64,000 bases of DNA from Merluccius polli (lineage: Eukaryota > Chordata > Actinopteri > Gadiformes > Merlucciidae). The notes under the pieces are model-generated. The model made no database searches and had not been told where the DNA came from. It saw only the letters and a list, made by a program, of their open reading frames with translations. The stretch is from positions 62,001 through 126,000 of the forward strand of contig JAOPHQ010002853.1 in NCBI GenBank assembly GCA_030340625.1, written 5' to 3'. Positions 57,701 through 64,000 of the stretch are shown here, piece after piece. Positions within the stretch are counted from its first letter, which is position 1; each line of letters starts with the position of its first letter. The position numbers and the translations under genes are program-made.

Positions 57701-60700
57701 TGACTGTCTAGCGGTGTCTACCTGCCCAGTAGACGGGGCTTCCAAGGGTAACCGTCGGGCAGCAGCACTATAGAGCCATCATTTGGTCAATATTTCTACA
57801 CAATAGGCAAATTACAAATTACCCTGCTCTAAACAATAGCCTAACTAAAGTGCAATTACACCGGATATGTCTCATGTTACAAAATGTTCTGAAGGGATAT
57901 AATATTAAAATTACTGTTCAGAAGTGTATCTCGCTAGCTCTACAACAGAACATTGTAGTGTATCCTACCAGGAACGTCCCATCTGCTAAACTGAATGTGA
58001 CATTTATAGCAGCATAGCACTACTGTGGTGGTGTATTCACACATCTCTAGACCAGTTATTGCGTTTGGAAGTGTTTTTTTTAGTTAGAAAGATATTGGAT
58101 ATTCAACAGATATTCACACTCCGAATTACACTGATCTGACACGGGGAACTAAAGACGCGAACACAGCTAAGAGTGATTGCGTAATTAAACCGATACGTCT
58201 CACTTTACACATTTTTTTTTAACACATTTCATGGTAAAATGCAGCCTACTATGGATACCATGGATGGAGCTTTAAATGGCCCTCTGTTGCACAGACCTTT
58301 GTGAATGCTATGGGGATTCAAGCTAATTCTGTGATGAATTACCTAATTTTGAACATACTGTATCTCATTATTACTAAAGATTGGGCCTACCTCCCAGATT
58401 TCTTGAACCAGGCCCAGCACACCCAGCTGAGTTCTGTCATACAGTAGCTCAAATGGAGAAAATCGTGTGGAGGCCTGGGGCACCTCCTGCACCGAAGACA
58501 TCAGAGGGTCTAACCACTCACCCCAGTTATGCCTATCCTCCTTGTGTGTGAATTAATGGCTTTAACCGTTGTGGTCAACCATTTGAGCAAATTGTCGGTC
58601 TGTGGATCATAAACACTTGTCCACATCAAACGGAATCCTGATAACCTGTTCAGCTTGTGAAGTGTATGTGACATACATTTAGTGCCCTGGTCCATTGCAA
58701 TTTCTTTTTGTAATCCCAAACAGTGTTTGTGCAACATCTTTTACCCATATGTTACACAGCGGCACTGCTTCAGGATATCACCTTGCACATAGATGTAGCA
58801 CTTGTGTCTTATGATATCCCATGTGACCTGCCAATGGGTTATTATAATGAGCCAACTGTAAACTATTTCCCAGTTCTTTGGCACTAATAACTGCATATTT
58901 TCTTTGCCTGTCCTAGTGTCACGACCCTGTATAACCCGTCCCTATTCAAAATAAAGTGTGGGAACGTGACTGCTGCATCAGGGCGTATCAGTTGAAAATG
59001 TATTTGTATTACTTAATAATCACATGATCCTAGAGTATCAAATCTACCAAAGCTTGGTGTATACCCCCTACATTACGATGATTGTCTTGGTGTATATGTC
59101 CTACATGATGATGATGATGATGATGATAGTTTTGGTATATACCCCCTACATTATGATGATAGTCTTGGTGTATACCCCCTACATGATGATGATGATAGTC
59201 TTGATACCCCAACATGATAGTAGTCTTGGTGTATAGCCCTACATGATGATGATAGACTTGCTGTATACCCTACATGATGATGGTGATGATGATGATGATG
59301 ATGATGATGGTCTTGGTGTATACCCCAATATGATGATAGTCGGTATATACCCCCTACATGATGATGATAGGCCTAGTGTATACCCCCTACATGATGATAG
59401 GCTTGGTGTCTATCCCTACATGATAGATACTTAATTGTCCTTTTCAGGAAATTTGTTTTTGCAGCATGTACATGTCCTTCAGACATACAGTATATACATA
59501 CACATACATATATACATAGACACAGGATACATATAGACACCACGACATAACAAGAAGAATATACACTTAATCGAGCACATTTGTCACATTTAACCCTCCA
59601 ACCCTCCCTGTCCTGAACATAGCACCCCCTACGGTGGTTACCGGGGTGCTTTGTTTAGAGCTGATACAGCAGAAGGTACAAAACTCCTGCTGTAGCGAGC
59701 GCATTTACAGGCCAGGGTCCTATATCTGCGGCCAGATGGTAACAGTACAATTGATGAGTTGAGGGGGTGGCTGGGGTCGTGTGCTATGCTGAGAGCTCTG
59801 CGTGCGATGGCTGTGTTGTTGAGGTCTGAGAGGTTGGGGGTATGAGAGGATGATGATAGTCTTGGTGTATACCCCTACATGATGAGGATGATAGTCTTGG
59901 TGTATATCTCCTACATGATGATGATAGTCTTCAGAGCTCATGCCCATCCTATTCAGGATGGCCTTCCTCACGATCTGGAAGGTGCGCCGGAATGCACATC
60001 TGTGCCCTTTGAGACTGGAACTGTGATTAAGGACTATACAAATAAAGTTGACTTGACTTGACTATCCAACACCTGCTGCGCCTCCCTGGGTAGAAAGAGA
60101 AGACGAACAGCGCATTCCGCCTTCAGCATGGCCGCCTCCTCAAACGCCTCCAGGAACGCCTGGGGGAACATCTGTTGCTCCACACACAGCAAACAAAAAA
60201 ACATTTTATTTACAAAAACATCAACCTTCAATTCAATTCAACCATATTGTCATTAACGCAATGTGCATGCACATATATAAACAAAACGAGAGCTACGGCT
60301 TCACCAAGATGGGGGTAGGGGGTGCACATAGGGACATACATGGCATATAATAAACACAACACAATAATATAATAAATAAAACAATAAATGCATGACGTAG
60401 TATATAACATGGCAGTAGTGCAAAAGAGTCATGGCAGTAGTACAAACATGGTTTATGATTATTCATGATTATTATTAATACAAGCCATTCACAAGTAGTG
60501 AGTAGATACTGTTAAATTAAGCATGAAATACAAATGACTTATTATAGATGTTAGAAACTGATTATATCATTATTAGTAATGACATTAGTTCAACATGTAT
60601 ATCGGTTTTGTTAGTATGTTGTAAATAAGCCTAATGTCATTTAACATTTTAATTGGCTCATTAAAATTAAAGGTACTGCAGATAAGATTTCAGTTACTTG

Positions 60701-63700
60701 AGTGAAATGTGTTAGTCTTGCCTGTCAATCACATGCTTGTCAATCACGTGCACACACAATGGAGAGGGTTATTATTAACAGGTTAATATATTTATTCATT
60801 CATTATTCCTCAGGTTTATGCATTTGAATAATTAAAGTGAATGGATTAGGCATAGAGAGTTTTCTGTGAATGTGTGCTACTGTATGTTTTCTACTGTATG
60901 TTTTTCTTTTAGGTTAACTGTTCAAGCGGAGTGTCCCATGCATCTTGAAGACTTTCCAATGGACTCTCACTCATGTCCACTCAAGTTTGGCAGCTGTAAG
61001 TGGTGATAAAATGTGTTTCCTATACCTTTTCATACTGCACTATTTTGCCTTGACAACACTAATTTGCCTCTAGAAATGAACCGACAAGAGAAAAAGCTAC
61101 ACATCATGTTTACCATCCTATCATCCAGCCAGTATTTTTACCTAGATTATACAAAAAAAGATAGATCAGCAAGTTTTTTAAATAGGTGTCTGCTGTGTAT
61201 CAGCTGATGATGTTGAACATATTCGTCCTGTTTCAGATGCCTACACCAAGGCAGAGGTTACGTACCTGTGGACGCGTAATGCCTCCCAGTCAGTTGAGGT
61301 CGCCCCTGATGGCTCCAGACTCAACCAGTATGACTTAGTGGGCCAAACAGTGGGGCAGGAGACCATTAAATCCAGCACTGGTGTGTACCACATTTCAACT
61401 CTACTAACTACCCTTTTTATTTACATTGTCCTGGAATTATTTCTCACATGATACATCATTTGTATCATGTGAAGAGGGGTTGATTCACATGTATGGATAT
61501 TGCTCCACTTGAAAAATATTTTGTTTATTCTACATATACTATGTTTACTGTTTACAGTAATAGATGTAAGTACCGATGGAGCACTTTACCTACTTTCCTT
61601 TCCTGTCCTTAGGTGAATACACTGTCATGACTGCCCACTTCCATTTAAAAAGAAAGATTGGCTACTTTGTGATTCAAACATATCTACCTTGTATAATGAC
61701 GGTGATCCTCTCTCAAGTATCCTTCTGGCTCAACCGGGAGTCTGTGCCAGCAAGAACTGTCTTCGGTAAGAATAACTTACTTGACATTTTTGGAACTGAT
61801 AACAAACATAGACCCCCTTGAAAGAGTACACTGATTTCTTTACAGAATATAAACTTCTAACATTTCTCAATGTTTTCACAACCTACAGCCTAAAATGTCA
61901 CACATGCGTGCTATTTTAACATAAGCTGCGTTTCCACCCAAAGTATCCAGAACTTTTATTCCCAGGAACTACTTTTCGAGGAACTAAAAGGTTTCTTCAT
62001 CCCTTCGTTGTCTGCAAAGATGAGGCTGTATTGTAGTGCACAACACGCGCCTCCAGAGGTCAGTGTACTGGTGGAACAGGCAGCTGAGCTGAGAAAGACA
62101 GTGACTACGAGTTGTGAGGATAGCATACTAGTAAAAAAGAAAAATGCCTCTGCCCCTGTTTGGGAGTATTTTGGGTTTAGTACCGATGATAAATGTGAGC
62201 CAAAGAGCCGAGAATCAATGTGGACATGAGTATTTACAATTGCTAATGGTGATGAAGAGAAACAATGGGTGTACATGATTCTTATAAGGACATTTTCACA
62301 TCGTGGGCAGTTACATCAAAGTATTTAGGTCTGAAAACCATGGTTGAAACCAGCCATCAAGTTTCATTTGCAATACACTATTGGGGGAAGTGGACATGTC
62401 TCAAGAATGCAAGACAACTAAAGGAATCTACACAATAGAAAATAAGAAGTCAGAGGATCGACATGGCCGCAATATCAGACTTTTTGTCTACAGTGGTTGA
62501 TACAAATGCTATACAAAGGCCTTTTTAAAGTAAAGAACAATGTATAATTTGTGATATTAGTAGGATCCATTTTTCAACGATAAATGGAGAGCCTTCTACG
62601 TCCTTGGAATTGAGAACAGAGATGCCAACGTCATGGCAACAAGGAGTAACCCCAACGATAGAAAGTGGCACTTTTACCTGGACATAATACACCGGATGGG
62701 ATGTTTAGGAAGCCAGTCTCTATTTACCATCAGACAATAAAACATTACTCACTCCGTTTCTCTCTCGGGTCGCAGAGTAATAGCATCATGTGTTGCCGTG
62801 GTTTAGAGGCCGGGTACATTGCTAGCCAAATCCCAGCTATGGAAGGTTATAGGCTCTCTTTCAATTTCAATATCAGAAAGTTATCCAAGTCATTATTGTC
62901 GTGTATCTACAAAATAACTGCAATATACAACGATAGGTATCGTTTAGATCTTCCTTTTTATTTGCTAACCAAGGTAACATGAAAGCAACGCATAGCATAA
63001 GCACTGAAACATGGATGTGACCTGTGGCTCGGTCTTCTTCACAAGGGCGCGCCCCCCCCAACTGGCACGCATGCATTTATCATACATGCGTCCAATGAAC
63101 ACAGAGGGTCAGGGGTCATATACCTAATACATAATAATGCAATATAAAGTAATTGCTTCTGTGTGTATCTCCATACACTCTCCTCCCCTGAGATCTGAAC
63201 CCAGAAAATGTACAGTACAATCAAAATCCTTTTTTGTTTTTCTTTTTACATTTCATCTTTTTACACATTACAATGTAATATCAACTGGGTTCACAGATTT
63301 AATCTATCAGGCGTCTTCACCTGCTGCTGCGGCCTCTGAATCCCCTCTGTAAATGAGGAGGGAGCTCTTTCAGTGGAACCTTCTTGCTCAACCCTCTCAG
63401 TGGATTCCGGAACATTTACAGGCATTCCTGCACATGGCACATGTGGCATATTCTGAACAACCCTCAGGTCATCATCATCATCAGATTCATTTGACACACA
63501 TACAGTTATCAATGTCAGTATTGATCATTTGTCATTGACATGTCTCTTATATACCTTTCCATACACTTTCACCAGATATGTGACAGGACCAAGTGCCTTT
63601 ACAGTACACCCAGGCACCCATTTAACACCTTCCCCTCCCCTGTGGTTTCGAACCAAGACCTTTTGCTTTGGTAGGAAGTGTCTGACTTTTGCTAATGTAT

Positions 63701-64000
63701 CTCTTGTTTAGCCTGTTCACTGTCCTGTTTGTTTTGCATGGAATCTCTGAAGCTAGGTTTAGTGAGAGACAACCTAGTTTTGAATTTAAATCTTAGAAAC
63801 AATTCTGCAGGAGTTTTTCCTGTAGTAGACTGTGGTGTGCTGCTATACGTGAATAAAAGATGTGGATGCCGTGTTGCAATGTCATATTGCTACTCTTTCC
63901 CTTTTCCAGAGCTGTTTTCAGGTTCTGCACCAAATGCTCTGCAGCCCCATTAGATGATGGGTGATAAGGAGAACTCTTAATGTGTTTTACACCATTATTT
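43875..64000 (+). CDS. gabra2: GABA-A receptor alpha subunit (alpha-2-like), 5' seven coding exons; 3' exons beyond the window
   Basis: A ligand-gated chloride channel subunit of the Cys-loop family, acting in the neuronal plasma membrane as part of a pentamer. Seven coding exons are seen: 43,875-43,942, 44,403-44,518, 47,143-47,210, 54,409-54,629, 60,913-60,995, 61,237-61,380 and 61,613-61,765. The internal exons from the third on, of 68, 221, 83, 144 and 153 bp, match the sizes known for vertebrate alpha genes, and all phases join. Visible features: signal peptide, [26 protein letters not shown] (agonist-site Phe), [10 protein letters not shown] (His needed for classical benzodiazepine binding), the Cys loop C-x13-C in CPMHLEDFPMDSHSC, and the first membrane segment. 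Alpha-2 is favoured over alpha-1, -3 and -5 by EVTYLWTRNAS, VAPDGSRLNQYDL, ETIKSSTG and YTVMTAHFHLKRK. Membrane segments 2-4 lie past 64,000. Confidence 0.93.
44403..44518 (+). CDS. gabra2: gabra2 coding exon 2: mature N-terminus
   Basis: Acceptor atcttcag, donor gtgagg. It encodes SNAESNATNVFKNNIKTFTK and LLDGYDNRLRPGLG, the conserved first helix and loop of alpha subunits. Ends in phase 1. Confidence 0.9.
44813..44845. repeat. perfect 14-bp inverted repeat in gabra2 intron 2
   Basis: Arms tttacatttagggc (44,813-44,826) and gccctaaatgtaaa (44,832-44,845) with a 5-base loop. Confidence 0.88.
45505..45800. repeat. dispersed repeat, copy in gabra2 intron 2
   Basis: Shares agcagaagagagcaa, ggcaagatggattc and aagagatgccct, in the same order and orientation, with 54,750-54,965 in intron 4. 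No coding. Confidence 0.7.
45801..47142. other. gabra2 intron 2 remainder; nothing else recognised
   Basis: AT-rich intronic sequence with a small palindrome (aataatgcat tatat atgcattatt, 47,027-47,051) but no supported exon or element. Confidence 0.5.
47143..47210 (+). CDS. gabra2: gabra2 coding exon 3
   Basis: 68 bp, acceptor ttttcatag, donor gtatgt. It encodes (D)[19 protein letters not shown] and TDM, the first beta strands of the extracellular domain. Confidence 0.93.
47655..49840 (+). mobile_element. Rex1-like LINE, 5'-truncated, in gabra2 intron 3 (sense)
   Basis: It starts within the region before the reverse transcriptase, without the endonuclease, and ends with the Rex1-type tail aatttccctaaggggacaaa followed by a short (actaacta) run at 49,815-49,840. 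The reading frame (47,666-49,606) is uninterrupted, so insertion is probably recent. Confidence 0.9.
47666..49606 (+). CDS. Rex1-like LINE reverse transcriptase, open 646-codon frame
   Basis: Motifs in order: KPWITPQLRNSLKEKHRAFK, GKAPGPDGISARVLK, LWKTATIIPVPKKPRPKDLN, FRPIALTPILMKCLEYLLL, DPLQFAYKAKRGTEDAV, ARILFADFSSAFNTI, GAPQGCVLSPFLYTLYTND, VLKYADDTAILGLL (catalytic DD), LKLNISKTKEMV, FKYLGLTIDNNL and a C-terminal LPSGRRYGSIRC. This is the complete RT and C-terminal region of a Rex1/CR1-type LINE. The endonuclease domain is missing, so the copy cannot move by itself. The displayed start is only the first codon of the open stretch. No stop or frameshift was seen. Confidence 0.88.
   Translation: MHTETYSAPQWTEDAAAQLQGSLACTDWDIFDGELDDRVSIISDYINFCFQTTIPVKKIKKYPNSKPWITPQLRNSLKEKHRAFKLKDWSALNTANRTVKNEVFKAKQQYKNKLEQKFSSMNTRQAFQMAKTLTGNAPRPSTPIPPEQGHQLITFFNRFDSADYSEECRSQLDALPLLDPNDPAPFSEEDVRRQLQRCKPGKAPGPDGISARVLKTCATELSAIIHPLFCEVYHQCKIPTLWKTATIIPVPKKPRPKDLNDFRPIALTPILMKCLEYLLLQTILPHVHSHLDPLQFAYKAKRGTEDAVACLLHHLLQHLDSPGTTARILFADFSSAFNTIQRHLLIQKLLHLNVPSRLIHLLHNFLTNRQQSVRVSTTTTPALTSNTGAPQGCVLSPFLYTLYTNDCTSPSSNTIVLKYADDTAILGLLTDTHSTQEYLNTVSHFTQWCESNYLKLNISKTKEMVLGCAQSHHPITINNETVQTVDHFKYLGLTIDNNLTFEHHTTDIQKRGNQRLSAVRKLKGLYVAPHLLLLLYTSIVQPILSYCSTCFFNMLTVKNCNKLTRITNTATKIIGLHPPNLQELNTKAITRIAHAISLDTTHPLNRYFQLLPSGRRYGSIRCNKARYGRSLIPTAIQLLNKTNPHR
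51700..52200. other. foreign segment inside the BEL remnant
   Basis: It separates the RNase H and integrase parts. It is purine-rich (ggagggagagacaggagaag, about 52,157) and has no BEL-like coding. It may be a further insertion, perhaps an LTR, but I found no clear ends. Confidence 0.4.
52620..53147 (+). pseudogene. BEL/Pao integrase C-terminal remnant
   Basis: Encodes LMAEVTAVMNTRPLLPVSSD, ILTPAMLLTLKT, EGDIVLLKDNQVRRNEWPMA, LISKTFPGGDGLVRKVEAEI and a final KDCFLVN, with a frame change near 52,810. This is the tail of a BEL/Pao integrase, downstream of its catalytic core. Confidence 0.8.
53910..53946. repeat. (CA)n microsatellite
   Basis: A run of cacaca with one interruption (cactcaca) in gabra2 intron 3. 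Confidence 0.9.
54409..54629 (+). CDS. gabra2: gabra2 coding exon 4
   Basis: 221 bp, acceptor ctgaccag, donor gttatt (weak). It encodes [57 protein letters not shown] and EDGTLLYTM(R). It holds the agonist-site Phe and the His associated with classical benzodiazepine sensitivity. A (GA)35 tract starts 52 bases after the donor. Confidence 0.95.
54681..54750. repeat. (GA)35 microsatellite in gabra2 intron 4
   Basis: Seventy bases of pure GA beginning 52 bases after the exon 4 splice donor. Sequence after it (54,750-54,965) matches the dispersed repeat at 45,505-45,800. Confidence 0.97.
54751..56690. other. gabra2 intron 4, first part; dispersed repeat and small hairpins
   Basis: 54,750-54,965 is a dispersed repeat copy. 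Two hairpins occur: accagtttgt/acaaactggt (55,114-55,135) and ggtgtccctttg/caaagggacacc (55,195-55,227). No exon is supported; the rest is unassigned. Confidence 0.5.
56696..56729. repeat. perfect 16-bp hairpin with 2-base loop
   Basis: Arms gggggttcacttacac (56,696-56,711) and gtgtaagtgaaccccc (56,714-56,729). Confidence 0.92.
56870..57000. repeat. dispersed repeat, second copy of 42,680-42,900
   Basis: Shares tggggagcgggtc, ccttccacgg, tctacagtagcc and gttttacaataatgtccgcc with the upstream copy. Confidence 0.7.
56990..58165. repeat. local direct duplication (about 180 bp, offset about 985 bp)
   Basis: 56,990-57,170 and 57,970-58,162 share gacatttatagcagcatagc, gtggtg-tattcaacagatattcac and ggtgaactaaagacgcga-like phrases. 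The hAT MITE at 57,179-57,687 lies between. The ends also resemble 9,820-9,900 inside the hAT element upstream. Confidence 0.75.
57179..57687. mobile_element. hAT MITE with perfect 8-bp TSD
   Basis: Termini cagtggcgtaa (57,179-57,189) and ttacgccactg (57,677-57,687); target duplication gcagtatg at 57,171-57,178 and 57,688-57,695. Subterminal ggccccggtgca occurs near both ends in opposite sense. A short TG run lies at 57,359-57,376. No transposase. Confidence 0.92.
58390..58740 (-). pseudogene. Ty3/gypsy integrase remnant
   Basis: The minus strand encodes KEIAMDQGTKCMSHTLHKLN, RLMWTSVYDPQTDNLLKWLT (integrase D and the PQTDG-type block) and, one frame on, NWGEWLDPLMSSVQEVPQAS and FSPFELLYDRTQLGVL. 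This is gypsy integrase from the second catalytic Asp to the C-terminal side. Broken by frame changes; ends not found. Confidence 0.8.
59040..59430. repeat. minisatellite with GATGAT tracts, period about 30 bp
   Basis: The phrase gtatacccc(c)tacatgatgatgat and gatagtcttgg recurs about ten times with variable numbers of gat. A related short array is at 59,847-59,930. The reading frames across it are shadows. Confidence 0.88.
59440..60062 (+). mobile_element. LINE 3'-region remnant ending in a ttgact repeat
   Basis: 59,700-59,835 looks retrotransposon-derived (gcggccagatggtaacagta and a gagctctgcgtgcgatggct phrase). 59,930-60,062 ends ggactatacaaataaagttg then acttgacttgact, a LINE-type 3' tail. 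The minisatellite arm at 59,847-59,930 lies between the two parts. The family was not settled. Confidence 0.5.
60063..60912. other. gabra2 intron 4, last part; nothing firm
   Basis: 60,220-60,250 has ttcaattcaattcaaccat, like an inverted LINE tail. The remainder is AT-rich intron. The exon 5 acceptor tract (ttttctttttag) closes it. Confidence 0.45.
60913..60995 (+). CDS. gabra2: gabra2 coding exon 5: Cys loop
   Basis: 83 bp, acceptor ttttag, donor gtaagt. It encodes LTVQAECPMHLEDFPMDSHS and CPLKFGS. The two Cys residues 14 positions apart form the family's signature disulfide loop. Confidence 0.95.
61237..61380 (+). CDS. gabra2: gabra2 coding exon 6
   Basis: 144 bp, acceptor tgtttcag, donor gtgtgt. 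It encodes AYTKAEVTYLWTRNASQSVE, VAPDGSRLNQYDLVGQTVG and QETIKSSTG: loop C of the agonist site. These residues favour alpha-2 over other alphas. Confidence 0.95.
61613..61765 (+). CDS. gabra2: gabra2 coding exon 7: end of ligand domain and first membrane segment
   Basis: 153 bp, acceptor tgtccttag, donor gtaaga. It encodes EYTVMTAHFHLKRKIGYF, VIQTYLPCIMTVILSQVSFW (membrane segment 1) and LNRESVPARTVF(G). The next exon, with the pore-lining segment, is not in the window. Confidence 0.95.
61766..63280. other. gabra2 intron 7, first part; MITE-like start and unassigned sequence
   Basis: 61,925-62,000 (gctgcgtttccacccaaag, cccaggaactacttttcg) has the look of a common fish MITE end, but its partner end was not found. 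No further exon is recognised to 63,280. Confidence 0.4.
63290..64000 (-). pseudogene. Ty3/gypsy integrase and C-terminal region (runs off the window)
   Basis: The minus strand encodes NGVKHIKSSPYHPSSNGAAE and HLVQNLKTALEKG (third catalytic Glu block of integrase). After frame changes it continues with a TTGKTPAEL-type segment, then a chromodomain-region-like stretch and an acidic tail (SNESDDDDDLRVVQ). Several frame breaks are present. The 5' part of the element lies past 64,000; the 3' LTR, if kept, would be below 63,290. Confidence 0.8.

Noticed and set aside
59024..59434. Open frames through the GATGAT minisatellite
   Set aside because: Low-complexity translations on both strands (Met/Asp or His runs) with no domain.
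61766..61821. Extension of gabra2 exon 7 beyond 61,765 in the same frame
   Set aside because: The donor gtaaga at 61,766 and the family exon length of 153 bp show the later codons are intron.
62008..62229. 73-codon frame in gabra2 intron 7
   Set aside because: Overlaps a MITE-like segment and lacks splice signals linking it to the gene.

Overview
The window looks like a piece of a teleost fish nuclear genome. It is intron-rich, with canonical GT/AG junctions, and is packed with fish-type transposable elements: L2/CR1, Rex1-like and L1-like LINEs, BEL/Pao and Ty3/gypsy LTR elements, hAT, Tc1/mariner, pogo and a MULE. The one clear conserved host gene is a GABA-A receptor alpha subunit closest to alpha-2. 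The species cannot be named from this sequence alone.

Region 1-1,300 (minus strand) holds the promoter, two 5' UTR exons and the first coding exons of a FAM111A-like protease gene, with one frame break at a homopolymer. Region 1,300-15,100 is accessory sequence: L1 fragments, tandem satellites, a collapsed gypsy copy, two hAT elements with perfect 8-bp target duplications (8,913-10,014 and 10,676-12,081), a solo LTR, a mariner remnant and two TIR elements that carry the same satellite in opposite orientations.

Region 15,221-18,258 (plus) is the most unusual locus. A long, nearly intact reading frame of about 1,000 codons combines a MULE/NOF-type transposase core with a C-terminal ubiquitin-specific-protease-like (C19) Cys and His box. 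It is broken only by one frameshift and one in-frame TAG. A solo LTR and a 94-bp-arm foldback follow it.

Region 20,000-26,300 has a CRE-bearing tandem array and a nearly full-length L2-clade LINE (minus) with a degenerate esterase ORF1. Region 27,002-28,898 (minus) is a decayed ULP1/SENP-like protease gene spread over four short exons. Region 29,500-39,520 is a nest: a MITE broken by a retroposon, then an L2-type LINE split by a 7.3-kb BEL/Pao element. Region 39,690-41,537 is a pogo-type transposase with a proline-rich minisatellite and a PHD-like C-terminus.

Region 43,875 to the window end (plus) is the gabra2-like gene: signal-peptide exon, six further coding exons through the first membrane segment, and the remaining exons beyond 64,000. 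Intron 3 (7.2 kb) holds a sense-strand Rex1-like LINE with an open 646-codon frame and a decayed BEL element. Intron 4 holds a (GA)35 tract near the donor, a hAT MITE inside a local duplication, a gypsy integrase remnant and a minisatellite. A further gypsy copy lies in the last intron at the window edge.
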